From Flavobacteriales bacterium 34_180_T64 (GTDB lineage: Bacteria; Bacteroidota; Bacteroidia; Flavobacteriales; Flavobacteriaceae): 64,000 nucleotides of DNA. The notes under the pieces were generated by a model. That model was given only the letters and a program-made list of their open reading frames with translations, had not been told where the DNA came from and ran no database searches. A program made the position numbers and the translations under genes. The stretch is from NCBI GenBank assembly GCA_002162765.1, contig MAAR01000005.1, positions 140,528-204,527 of the forward strand. The letters run 5' to 3'. Numbering within the stretch: position 1 is the stretch's first letter; each line of letters begins with the position of its first letter. This document shows, one piece after another, positions 44,511 to 53,685 of this stretch.

Positions 44511-47219
44511 TTAACGGTGTTTCATCTTACTTAACCATCTTATAAAATAAGGCCTGTCGTTATTAGTTGGTTGCTCATACCATTCTGAACAAATAAAATA
44601 TTCACTTCCCATAATCTTTATTTTTCCAGCCCAATATCTGGGAATATTATTGGGATCAGAATTAAGAGCCTTTTTTAATAGTGGATATTGAATATGTAAA
44701 TGCTGTCTAGAATAATCTGCACGTTGTAAATTTATTATTTCATTATCAGGTAAGAGGTTTTTGTTAATTAGATCCATTAATTCTCTTTTAACCAACTTTC
44801 CAATTCTTTCATTATTTGGTTCACTTGTTCGCGTCTTTTTAAATATTTTCTTTTGTTCGTTCCCTTTTATAATTCTAAGTATAGAAATTTTAGTATCTGG
44901 ATTATGTAGATTTAGCTGAATAATATCCCCTACTTTTTTTCCTAATAGAGCCTTTGCTAAAATTGAAGTGATTTTTATACATTGAATCCCGGATTCATTT
45001 TTAGAGGAAAATGTATGATCTTCAACAATTTGAAATTTTACTATTTTGATTTTTGATAAATAACTGATTTTCACAATACTATTAAGGCTTACAACATCAT
45101 TATAATTAACGCTAGAGATTTCTGAAACCTTTGGCTCTGGTTCCTCAAACTTTAAATTAACTTGCTTCTCTGCTATTGGATTTAAAGGGGGTTTTACCCT
45201 TTGAATGGGTTTATTAATTTTTTTTAAAAAGACTGGTGTATAATTATCTTTAGTTAATACTTTTATACCCAATTCCTTTAAATAATTAAATGTACCATCG
45301 TAAAATTCATTAGGTCTAGTATGATCCATTTCAGACCCTTCAGGAATAAAAATTACTAATCCTTGTCGAGCTCGTGTCAACAAAACCCTATAGGCATTCT
45401 TCAAATATTGCTTAATAATGTCTTGATTAACCCGTTGCCACTTTGTTCCTTTAAACTTTTGGTAATTCCATTTTTCATTATCATAATAAAAGTCTGCACC
45501 CCAGGCCAAACACGTCCAATCGATTTCTAGACCTTGTATATCAAATTCTGTTGCCACGACTTCCAAGAAATAAGATGATCTTACATCTTCTTTTCCATCT
45601 AAAAACCAATTTGAAGCAGAAATTTCATTCTTAACATCTATCCCAAAAGTTCGAAGTCTACGTGCTCCTGAAGAACCAACAATTCCTGTTCGTTCAGTCC
45701 CTTTAGATATTCCTCTTAACCAATTTTTGGCTATCTCTAAATCTCTAGTTAAAACTATAGGGAAATCATCTTTTATTATATTAAAAAGCGACTTAGCGCT
45801 ATTAATATTTATTTCTAATAATTCATGAATAAAATTTGACAATTGTTCAGAACGAAAAGACCTTATAGAAACACCCAAATGTAAATCTTGTTCACTTATT
45901 CCACTCTTTTTTAGCCATGTTTTAAATGACTCATTCGTGATATAATTATTGTTTTCAATTACAAGGTTTGAATAATGAACATCCCAATCTCCATAATGAT
46001 CTTTTATTGCCTCTATCCATGCTTCTAGTCCAGCTTCTCCTGTATTAATCTCTTGACCTCCCCCTATCAGACAAATAATTGTACACCAATCTTCATGTCT
46101 ATTCATTACATCAATTAAAAATTCAGGTTCCGACATGTTAAAATCTGCAATTCCTTTCTTAACTTTCATAAAGGCTGTTGCTTTTTCGTTTGTCCAAGCA
46201 CGTTGTGCCTCATCAAACACAACAACTTTTTCTACAGGCGCTTTTTCTGATATAAGATTATCGTCCCTAAAATGATGAATATTTTGTATAAAAGCATTTG
46301 CTTTAATTGCTGCCTGTTTTTTAGTAATATAATCCCCTTTTTCTTTAGTTGTTAAAACCTCATCTCTTACTAAGGCCTCCCTTAAAACTTCAACCAAGGG
46401 CCCATTACCTGAAAGAAAAACGGCATGTTCATCTTTATCAGATTTCATGCGTTCAACAGCTATATTTAATCCTGCTAGTGTTTTTCCAGCACCAGGAACA
46501 CCTGTTATGAAACAAATGGACTTTCTTTTGTGGGTTTTAGAATGATCGATAATTTCATTTAAACATCCAGCTGTTTTAGATAAATTTATCGCTCCAGCAT
46601 CTGATCTCGAAATCTCTTGAACATTATGTCCTTTATATAATGCTTGTGCTGCCTCGACAATTGTTGGGGTCGGTTTATATATGGAAGTTTCCCAGTCAAC
46701 AACATTAATTTTATTCCCTTCTGAATTATCAACTACCTTTTCAAGATATTCACCTAAATTTTCACCATTTGTTTTAGCTGCTGTAAAATAAGAATCTATG
46801 TCACTTTGATCATTGTTGATAATTTCGGCATTAGTAGAAACTATTACTGGAATTAACTTTATGTGATGACTTCCTTCATGAAAATTCTTTAAATCTAATG
46901 TATAATCTATAACCTGCTCAATGGCATGATTGCCATAAGACCCATCACCAACTTTAAACTCAATAATAAATATGACATGTTTAATTATAACAATTACATC
47001 GACGCGCTTTCCCATTCTAGGAATGGCAAACTCAAAGTAAATTTGCCCCTCTTGAAATCTCTTTAATTGATCTTTAAGCACTTCTATTTGACTAATCCAC
47101 GCATTACGCTGCAGCTCTTCTAAAGCAAACGTATGATAAAGACTTAACTCCCCTAAAATTTTTGATGAATCATCAAATAAGAAGTTTTGGATTGTATTTG
47201 AATAATAAGCGCGCTTCAT
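44511..47219 (-). CDS. DUF2075 helicase with PD-(D/E)XK-like N-terminus and GreA/GreB-like C-terminal domain
   Basis: From the ATG at 47219 (MKRAYYSNTIQNFLFD) the product has 902 residues. Residues about 70-90 (RVDVIVIIKHVIFIIEFKVG) form a PD-(D/E)XK-like site (Asp74, Glu87, Lys89). A DUF2075 superfamily 1 helicase follows: Walker A GVPGAGKT (240-247), 'VVVFDEAQRAWT', 'GLEIDWTCLAWGADF' and 'YRVLLTRARQGLVIFIPEG'. At about 700-785 a GreA/GreB C-terminal-like fold is seen ('VVSLNSIVKI ... ILAKALLGKKVGDIIQL'), then a substrate-like tail. The gene is coupled by ATGA to the 171-residue gene. Helicases of this family often act in antiphage defence; this domain mix is unusual. Confidence 0.75.
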   Translation of the reverse strand: MKRAYYSNTIQNFLFDDSSKILGELSLYHTFALEELQRNAWISQIEVLKDQLKRFQEGQIYFEFAIPRMGKRVDVIVIIKHVIFIIEFKVGDGSYGNHAIEQVIDYTLDLKNFHEGSHHIKLIPVIVSTNAEIINNDQSDIDSYFTAAKTNGENLGEYLEKVVDNSEGNKINVVDWETSIYKPTPTIVEAAQALYKGHNVQEISRSDAGAINLSKTAGCLNEIIDHSKTHKRKSICFITGVPGAGKTLAGLNIAVERMKSDKDEHAVFLSGNGPLVEVLREALVRDEVLTTKEKGDYITKKQAAIKANAFIQNIHHFRDDNLISEKAPVEKVVVFDEAQRAWTNEKATAFMKVKKGIADFNMSEPEFLIDVMNRHEDWCTIICLIGGGQEINTGEAGLEAWIEAIKDHYGDWDVHYSNLVIENNNYITNESFKTWLKKSGISEQDLHLGVSIRSFRSEQLSNFIHELLEININSAKSLFNIIKDDFPIVLTRDLEIAKNWLRGISKGTERTGIVGSSGARRLRTFGIDVKNEISASNWFLDGKEDVRSSYFLEVVATEFDIQGLEIDWTCLAWGADFYYDNEKWNYQKFKGTKWQRVNQDIIKQYLKNAYRVLLTRARQGLVIFIPEGSEMDHTRPNEFYDGTFNYLKELGIKVLTKDNYTPVFLKKINKPIQRVKPPLNPIAEKQVNLKFEEPEPKVSEISSVNYNDVVSLNSIVKISYLSKIKIVKFQIVEDHTFSSKNESGIQCIKITSILAKALLGKKVGDIIQLNLHNPDTKISILRIIKGNEQKKIFKKTRTSEPNNERIGKLVKRELMDLINKNLLPDNEIINLQRADYSRQHLHIQYPLLKKALNSDPNNIPRYWAGKIKIMGSEYFICSEWYEQPTNNDRPYFIRWLSKMKHR

Positions 47220-47731
47220 AATTTTTGATGCTCCTTTGAATACTGCCACAAACCTCTATCTACAGTTCTAATATCAAGATTTAAAATAGAACCAAGTTCC
47301 CGACAATAGTCAGTATAATTTTTCCAAAACATATAATTATATTTTGGAACTTTTGAATAGCCCAATGAAAACAAAGCCCTAAAATCTAAAATTGGGAATT
47401 CTTCACTATGGCAAAAATGTAAAATTGTTGATGCTGTTGGCCAACTTACTCCCTTTAATAGAGTTAATATTTCTATTCGTAATTGGTCTGAATCCGTAGT
47501 AAATGCAATACTTGAAATCTCCTTAATTAATACTTCTGGATTTGACTCACACAAAGGTTTTGACCTTGGTGTTTTCCATGCACAAATTTTTAAAAATTCG
47601 TTTTTAGATAAATACTTTTTCTGTTTTGACAAATGACTTATATCTTTTAGAACCTCATCGGTTTGATACTCATATCTACAGGCATAATCAGCCAATTCAT
47701 CTTTATTAAATCTAACTTTAAAAGTATGCAT
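47216..47731 (-). CDS. Small HhH/glycosylase-like protein coupled to the DUF2075 helicase
   Basis: A 171-residue protein. The segment 'LLKGVSWPTASTILHFCHSEEFPILDFRALFSLGY' resembles the helix-hairpin-helix and catalytic Asp strand of DNA glycosylase-fold proteins (LKGVG..TA...L......PI.D). A lysine-rich region precedes it. No complete glycosylase signature is present, so the fold assignment is tentative. Its stop overlaps the DUF2075 start by 4 bases (ATGA), so the two proteins are produced together and probably act together. Confidence 0.6.
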   Translation of the reverse strand: MHTFKVRFNKDELADYACRYEYQTDEVLKDISHLSKQKKYLSKNEFLKICAWKTPRSKPLCESNPEVLIKEISSIAFTTDSDQLRIEILTLLKGVSWPTASTILHFCHSEEFPILDFRALFSLGYSKVPKYNYMFWKNYTDYCRELGSILNLDIRTVDRGLWQYSKEHQKL

Positions 47732-47743
47732 ATAATTATATTT

Positions 47744-47848
47744 CTATGGCATTAAAAAACCAACATCTATTTGTTTGCTTTCTGCATCACCAACATTGGT
47801 GGGTGAGCCGTCTTGTAAAGATATTTGTATAGTTTGTGATCTATTCAT
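47744..47848 (-). pseudogene. 34-residue ORF, possible remnant of a longer gene
   Basis: An ATG at 47848, inside the last codons of the HNH gene, opens a 34-codon frame (MNRSQTIQISLQDGSPTNVGD... ending FLMP) that stops at 47744. The beginning resembles the N-terminus of GIY-YIG or RhuM-type accessory proteins (MN.S.TIQI.L.DG.P...), so it may be the start of a gene whose rest has been deleted. It could equally be a genuine short peptide or chance. It lies between the HNH gene and the HhH-like gene. Confidence 0.3.
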
Positions 47849-48932
47849 TATAAAATCTTTTAATAAGTGAATTTTTGAATGCATCCGAAGCATTAATTCT
47901 AATAAATGAAATCCAAGAATTCATTATTAAATTTCCTTCTCTTGATTCTGGATAACTTTTAGAGAATTCAATCAAATTATCATCTAATTCATTTTGATTT
48001 GCCGCATGTGAAAGTGTATATTTTGGATTTTCAATGAGTGCTTCGTACTCTTCTTGCCAATAATCAATAACATCATCAATTAAATAGCTATCAAACCGTT
48101 GTTTAATATTAAATAATTTTAACCAAGAATGAAAATACTCTTTATCATTGACATTATTTGGACCAATGTCTAATTTTAAGTTATCATATACAACTTCATC
48201 CATCTTTTGGGGGTCCTTGATAAAAATTAATTCAATTTTAATTCCATCAACATTCTTATATGGGTAATATCCCCATACCCAATTTGTCCATCTACCATCC
48301 ATAACCACTCTTTGTCCCTTTTTTTCATTGCAATCTTTACCTATAGGTATTAAATTATCAAAATTAATTGCAGAAAAGGGAAATTTGCTTTCAGGAAGCC
48401 AATGATCCAAAGGTGGTCTACTCTGGCCTTCTATCACTTTAGTGTTTTCTAAACCACAAAAAACACATAACCTACCATTAACTTTATTGAAGTCTTTAAT
48501 ATAATCCCTAATAGAAGTTTTAAAATGAGCTTCTAATTTAGGTTTCTTAACATAATTGGAATAAAGGCCTAAATAAAACTCACTAACTTTATCAATGAAT
48601 CCATCTATATGATCGTCATAATAAATTTTTAATGAATCAAGATCAATATATGTTTCACAAATCTGTCTTGTTGATATTGCTTCAATTCTATTATTTTGTT
48701 CAATAATTTTTATCAATCCTTTAAAAACTATTCTAGCGCATATATCATCTAGCTCATTGTGAATTTCCTTCAATTTGCTTTTGATCTTAGTGCTTTTGTA
48801 AACAGATTCAAACCATGCCGGAAAGGTGATTTCATTAAAGTCATCTTTTTGAAGTAATTGAGAAAAACACTCAACTATAGCATCATGCAATTGATTTAGA
48901 TTGGTCGATATTTTAGTAACTTGCCTAATCAT
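47841..48932 (-). CDS. HNH endonuclease partner of the hsd-linked AAA ATPase
   Basis: A 363-residue protein. The C-terminal half has a zinc-type HNH domain: CVFCG (Cys156, Cys159), LDHWLPESKFP (Asp176, His177), 'FDNLIPIGKDCNEKKG' (Asn193, Cys201). The N-terminal ~150 residues are helical without a recognised domain. It starts 6 bases after the AAA ATPase gene. An AAA ATPase with an HNH nuclease is the composition of Septu (PtuA/PtuB), and such pairs also occur in restriction operons; here the pair is attached to hsdRMS. Likely a DNA-cleaving effector triggered by the ATPase (inference). Confidence 0.8.
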   Translation of the reverse strand: MIRQVTKISTNLNQLHDAIVECFSQLLQKDDFNEITFPAWFESVYKSTKIKSKLKEIHNELDDICARIVFKGLIKIIEQNNRIEAISTRQICETYIDLDSLKIYYDDHIDGFIDKVSEFYLGLYSNYVKKPKLEAHFKTSIRDYIKDFNKVNGRLCVFCGLENTKVIEGQSRPPLDHWLPESKFPFSAINFDNLIPIGKDCNEKKGQRVVMDGRWTNWVWGYYPYKNVDGIKIELIFIKDPQKMDEVVYDNLKLDIGPNNVNDKEYFHSWLKLFNIKQRFDSYLIDDVIDYWQEEYEALIENPKYTLSHAANQNELDDNLIEFSKSYPESREGNLIMNSWISFIRINASDAFKNSLIKRFYNE

Positions 48933-48938
48933 ATTTTA

Positions 48939-50663
48939 TCACTGATTTCTAAGTTCCTCAAGGCGTCTATATAAAAATTGTTTTTCAGCAGATGTACCAA
49001 ACTCGTCGATTTTATCTTCTATCTCGTCCAGAGTACCATTTTCAATTAATTCATGTAATTCATCTAAAGATTTGACAGAATTCAAGTACCTTTTATTCGT
49101 TGTGCGTTTTATAATATAATCTGCACTTGCCCCATATGTTTGAAACCCTATATCAACTGGCTCTTTACCTTTTTCAAACCATTTAACAAAATCTCTTTTA
49201 CAATCAGAAATTATAAAAGGTGAATGAGTAGTTATAACTAAATCTTTGAGAAAATTATTTGCACCTCCAGCATCAATTGAGTTTTTGAGAACATTAATAA
49301 ATTTACTTCTCCATTCAGGATTAAAATGAGTTTCAGGCTCGTCCAACAAAAGAAGAGTTCTTCTATCTTTAAGCATCAGACAAATACCCATAGTATGAAT
49401 AAACTGATGTTCACCATCTGAAAACTCTCTTAACAATAGATCTTTAGTATTGCCTTCATCATTAATTTCTTTGACAATTAAATAATCTAAGAAATGAAAT
49501 ACTCTACTATTAGGATCAGCCGTAGGCAATTTCCAATCTGTATAGAAACCTTCTGATTTATATACTTCTTCCTTTGTATCATTTGGAACGATATTATTAT
49601 TTAATTCATACAGTATTTGTAAGACTCTAAAGAACTTAAATGAAGTATTATCATAATTTTCTCTTATGGCTTGTTTCAGGTTGTCATCAACAAAAAAATC
49701 GATACTTAAAACAGGAATTTCCTCTGAATCATCAATGAACCAACTTGACGCACAATTTTTAAGTTTATCAATTTCTTCTTCAAACTGGGAAAATATAGAC
49801 ACCTCTCTTTTAGCAGCATCTTTTGTTATCAATTCATTAGATTTCTTAGACTTTATGTAATAAATTAGTTTTTGGTAATTCAAATTCATTCTAAAACTTT
49901 GAATTCTTTCAATTCCTAACTCATCCTTTAAAGGTTTTAAAGTAGTTTCAGGATCTTCAAAAATCAAACAAGTAAGTAAAACAGCCTGACTCATCTCTTC
50001 ATCTATGTAAAGAAGACTTGTTTCAGGTTCTTTAAATGGATATCCTTCTATAACGGCTTCTTTATATTCATCAAAGTGAATTAATCGGTTTTTAATAAAC
50101 GGTAAACTCAATATTTCATTCTCTCCGGAAGAATAACCTACCACTAAATCCGGTAAAAACTCCTTCCCAGGTGCTTTTTCTTGTGACCGGACAGAAGATA
50201 TTAATGAGACCTTTCTTAATTCTTGTGTAATCATAAAGCTTGTAGGACTTGCTTCAACAAACATTTGTGGTTCTTTTCCAATCTCCTTCTCTATGCTTAC
50301 TAAAAATGCTACTTCTGGATTATATGAATCTTGATCACGTTTACCTATAAGGTATTTTAAAATAAATGCGTCGGGAGTGCAAATTTCTCTTCTGAAATGT
50401 TTTTCAAAGTTTTCAGGACGATATTTAGCAACACACATTTCCAAGTGATTGAATATTGAAGCCAATGCTTCCAGTACGTTAGATTTACCACTTCCATTTA
50501 ACCCAACAAAACAAAAAGGCTGAAACTCCAACATAGATTCAATTCCTTTTTCTGAAAGCTTATGAAAATTGACTTTAAAACCTGATTGCAGACTTTTAAA
50601 AGTCATTTCTTTACCAGATCTGTCCTTACCTAAATCACCTATTTCAAAACTTAACAACTTCAT
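48939..50663 (-). CDS. Restriction-system-associated AAA ATPase (OLD/PtuA-like)
   Basis: A 574-residue ATPase: Walker A GLNGSGKS (54-61), the ABC-like signature 'LREFSDGEHQFIHTMGICLML', Walker B 'RTLLLLDEPETHFNPEWRSKF' and the H-loop 'VITTHSPFIISDC'. No Toprim domain follows, so it differs from OLD nucleases. I recall a protein family named 'restriction system-associated AAA family ATPase' with this architecture. Its start overlaps the hsdS stop by 4 bases and the HNH gene starts 6 bases after its end. It probably senses DNA ends or foreign DNA and controls the HNH nuclease. Confidence 0.85.
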   Translation of the reverse strand: MKLLSFEIGDLGKDRSGKEMTFKSLQSGFKVNFHKLSEKGIESMLEFQPFCFVGLNGSGKSNVLEALASIFNHLEMCVAKYRPENFEKHFRREICTPDAFILKYLIGKRDQDSYNPEVAFLVSIEKEIGKEPQMFVEASPTSFMITQELRKVSLISSVRSQEKAPGKEFLPDLVVGYSSGENEILSLPFIKNRLIHFDEYKEAVIEGYPFKEPETSLLYIDEEMSQAVLLTCLIFEDPETTLKPLKDELGIERIQSFRMNLNYQKLIYYIKSKKSNELITKDAAKREVSIFSQFEEEIDKLKNCASSWFIDDSEEIPVLSIDFFVDDNLKQAIRENYDNTSFKFFRVLQILYELNNNIVPNDTKEEVYKSEGFYTDWKLPTADPNSRVFHFLDYLIVKEINDEGNTKDLLLREFSDGEHQFIHTMGICLMLKDRRTLLLLDEPETHFNPEWRSKFINVLKNSIDAGGANNFLKDLVITTHSPFIISDCKRDFVKWFEKGKEPVDIGFQTYGASADYIIKRTTNKRYLNSVKSLDELHELIENGTLDEIEDKIDEFGTSAEKQFLYRRLEELRNQ

Positions 50664-52021
50664 TTAACTACCAGTATTAACCTTTTATTCTTCTTGTCAT
50701 ATTTTTGAACAAGTTGTCCTTCTCCTTTCAATACCTGAAATGCCACATGTTTTGCTTTATCGTAAATTTCTTGATTTTCAAATTCCTGATTATTGAGTCT
50801 TTTTACCAAACTCAATAAATACTCTTCATTTGTTACAATACTGATTAAATCATTTTCTGGTATACTAAGGTCAATTTCTTCTAATAATGCATCGAGTTCC
50901 ACCGAAACATCAAAGTTGAGTTTACCGCTAAATGCTCTTTGTAGAATTGAGTGATAGAATGAATTAACAACTTCAAGATTCGATATTAAGGTTGATTTGA
51001 GTGCCTTATTTTTCTTATAAATACTCTCATACTTTTCTTGTAATTCCTTGGTAGGTATAAATATTTTTAAACTTTTAATATCATTAAAGTTTAGGCCTGA
51101 TTTGGCAGCACCCTTTGCATATTTAACAATCAAATGCCTGCCTCCCTTAGAAGATATATATCCACTTAAAAAATAAGGATTTACAATCTCATTTGGCCTA
51201 AGAATAGCGATATGTTGATTAACGAATGCTTTGCTTAAATTTTCTGGAATTACAGCTGTTCTACCCAAATCAGCAGTAATTGATAGGAGAACATCACCAC
51301 TTCTTACCTCTGTTCTTCGAGCTTCCGCAGATTCAGGCGCATTCACAAAGATCAAGTCATTCGTCAGTAATTCATTATATCCTAAATTATTAATTCGTAG
51401 AAAAATATCTCCCTCATTAGCATAATACTTGGCCCATCCTCGAGAACCACTAGTTAAGAACTCAAGTAAATCTCCCAATTCTTTATATTCCCAGCCATTT
51501 TGATTTATTGGTGCTTCCCCAAACATCTCAATAAATTGAACTCTCAAAATTTCATCCAGCCAATCAATGGTACGTTGACGTTTTTGTTCTAACGCACTTG
51601 CCTTGTCTAGAATGGCGACAATTTTGTTTTGAATTTCTAAGTCAAATATCGGAATGTCAATATTTTGAATATATTTTTTAGAAATATGTTTTAAACCAGC
51701 TCCTTTAAACCCTCTTTCTAAAATGTGGATATTACCAAATAAGTAGTAGAATACAAATTTTGTGTTGAAGCTCTTATCTGTTGCAATTGCCACAATACAA
51801 TCTGTTGATGTAGAAAATTCTGGCTTCGAATAATGAACACTTGGCCTTCCTCCTGTTCCAAATATTAAAGCTTCATCAAAGTGTTGTTCTGTGTTTATAT
51901 ACTTCGACAAAATTGGACTTGAGGTATAAAAAGGGAATCTACCTTGATCTAAACCGTCACCAGCTTTTATTTTAGATTTTGGTGCAAACCAAAAGATGTC
52001 ATTAAATTTCTTTGTATTCAT
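50660..52021 (-). CDS. hsdS: Type I restriction-modification specificity subunit HsdS
   Basis: A 453-residue protein with two target-recognition domains separated by helical spacers. TRD1 runs from the start to 'KYIQNIDIPIFDLEIQNKIVAILDKASALEQKRQRTIDWLDEIL'. TRD2 runs from 'WEYKELGDLLEFLTSGSRGW' to 'FNDIKSLKIFIPTKELQEKYESIYKK' and its spacer helix. About 80 extra residues at the C-terminus form an acidic extension. It determines the bipartite DNA target of the complex. The start overlaps the hsdM stop by 4 bases. Confidence 0.93.
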   Translation of the reverse strand: MNTKKFNDIFWFAPKSKIKAGDGLDQGRFPFYTSSPILSKYINTEQHFDEALIFGTGGRPSVHYSKPEFSTSTDCIVAIATDKSFNTKFVFYYLFGNIHILERGFKGAGLKHISKKYIQNIDIPIFDLEIQNKIVAILDKASALEQKRQRTIDWLDEILRVQFIEMFGEAPINQNGWEYKELGDLLEFLTSGSRGWAKYYANEGDIFLRINNLGYNELLTNDLIFVNAPESAEARRTEVRSGDVLLSITADLGRTAVIPENLSKAFVNQHIAILRPNEIVNPYFLSGYISSKGGRHLIVKYAKGAAKSGLNFNDIKSLKIFIPTKELQEKYESIYKKNKALKSTLISNLEVVNSFYHSILQRAFSGKLNFDVSVELDALLEEIDLSIPENDLISIVTNEEYLLSLVKRLNNQEFENQEIYDKAKHVAFQVLKGEGQLVQKYDKKNKRLILVVK

Positions 52022-53685
52022 TCAATCATACTATTTAATTCATTCATATCTTCTAATATCTCATTTTCTAAATCAATTAGTTTGGTCAATATTTCTTTAG
52101 GTGGATCATACTTTTGCTCTATGTATTCGTAATCTCTATAACGGTTATAGCTCAAATCTAAATCATTGTCTTGAATCTCTTTCAGTTCAACAAAGAAGTG
52201 ATTCTTCCTATCTTCATATTTTGCTCTTCTTCTTTTACCAAAAGCTACTTTTACATCAGGTAGTGGATTTTCATTAAGTTTTCTGCGATTATCATCTAAA
52301 GAGTAACCATCATTCTCAATTGAATAAAACCAAATTTTTTCTGTATGCCAGTCTTTACTGTCCTCTTCTACCTTAGTAAAAACAAGAATAGACGTTTTTA
52401 CTGCAGTATAAGGTTTAAAAGTACCTGCAGGTAATGATATTATAGCCTCCAGTTGATTGTCTTTAAGCAAGATTTCACGAGTGGCTTTTTGTGCTTTTGA
52501 ACTACCAAACAAAACACCTTCTGGAATAATGACGGCCGCTTTTCCACCAGCACGAAGCATTTTTGAGATTCTAGAAAGAAACAACAATTCAGTTGATGTG
52601 GTTTCAATTTTTAAATCAGGATTAATATCACCCTTATCTAATTTACCAGTGAAAGGTGGATTAGCCAGAACAATATCATAACTAGCTTCTTCATTATAAG
52701 ATTTGCTTAAGGTATCTTTGTAATCGATATTTGGATTATCGATTCCATGCATCATCAGATTCATTAAGCCTAACCGAACCATGGTAACATCAATATCAAA
52801 ACCTATCAAGCCATCTTCTAATATTTTCTTGTTTTTTTTATCTAAAACAGAAGAAATAGCACCACTTTCAAAACCATCTTCATCAATAGTTAATTTTTTA
52901 GGTTCCTTTTTTCTTACTAAATCAGTGAGAATATATTGATAAGCGCCTAATAGAAACCCACTAGTACCACATGCTGGATCAGCAATTCTATTTCCTAATT
53001 TCGGTTCTACAATTTCAGCCATCAATTTAATGATATGTCTTGGTGTACGGAATTGACCCATTTTGCCAGCAGAAGCAATTTCACTCAGCAACATTTCATA
53101 AACATCCCCTTGAATGTCTTGAAAGGTTTGCTTACCTTCTGAGGCATCCTTTTCAATCTCAATGTAGATGTCGTCTATCTTTTTTATAGCCTCAACTAAA
53201 AGTGATGGCTTTCTGAGTTCAAAATTTGCACTTTCCATATGTTTAGTGAAAGAAGACGTATCACCATTCAATGTTTTGATAAATTCAAAAACATTGTTAC
53301 GGACATGGTCAAGCATCAAATCAGCAGGCATATTTTTAAAATAACCCCATCTCAACTCTTCACTGTTTCGGGGTTTACGTGCTTCAGCTATTATTTCTTC
53401 GATGGATTTTGACTTATCGTTCGATTTTTTATATTCTTTTTCTAGTTTTGCAACATCTACATAAGGGGTATACTCTCCTCTAAATTTGAATTTATACTCG
53501 TTTTCTTTCCAATATCCTTCATTGATATTCTTGTCTGCATTCTTTTCATTTTCATCTAATTTTTTGATAAAAAGTAGATAAGATATTTGTTCAATAGCTG
53601 TGAGTGGGTTTGCTATTCCTGAACTCCAAAGAGTATCCCATAGACCAACAATAAGTGATTTTAATTTTGGATTGTTCTGTAACAT
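52018..53685 (-). CDS. hsdM: Type I restriction-modification methyltransferase HsdM
   Basis: A 555-residue N6-adenine methyltransferase. An N-terminal HsdM helical domain begins 'LIVGLWDTLWSSGIANPLTAIEQISYLLFIKKLDENE'. SAM motif I is DPACGTSG (236-243) and catalytic motif IV is NPPF (342-345). 'GQFRTPRHIIKLMAEIV' is a typical HsdM segment. With HsdS it modifies the host sites; with HsdR it forms the restriction complex. It overlaps hsdS by 4 bases and hsdR by one base. Confidence 0.95.
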   Translation of the reverse strand: MLQNNPKLKSLIVGLWDTLWSSGIANPLTAIEQISYLLFIKKLDENEKNADKNINEGYWKENEYKFKFRGEYTPYVDVAKLEKEYKKSNDKSKSIEEIIAEARKPRNSEELRWGYFKNMPADLMLDHVRNNVFEFIKTLNGDTSSFTKHMESANFELRKPSLLVEAIKKIDDIYIEIEKDASEGKQTFQDIQGDVYEMLLSEIASAGKMGQFRTPRHIIKLMAEIVEPKLGNRIADPACGTSGFLLGAYQYILTDLVRKKEPKKLTIDEDGFESGAISSVLDKKNKKILEDGLIGFDIDVTMVRLGLMNLMMHGIDNPNIDYKDTLSKSYNEEASYDIVLANPPFTGKLDKGDINPDLKIETTSTELLFLSRISKMLRAGGKAAVIIPEGVLFGSSKAQKATREILLKDNQLEAIISLPAGTFKPYTAVKTSILVFTKVEEDSKDWHTEKIWFYSIENDGYSLDDNRRKLNENPLPDVKVAFGKRRRAKYEDRKNHFFVELKEIQDNDLDLSYNRYRDYEYIEQKYDPPKEILTKLIDLENEILEDMNELNSMIE

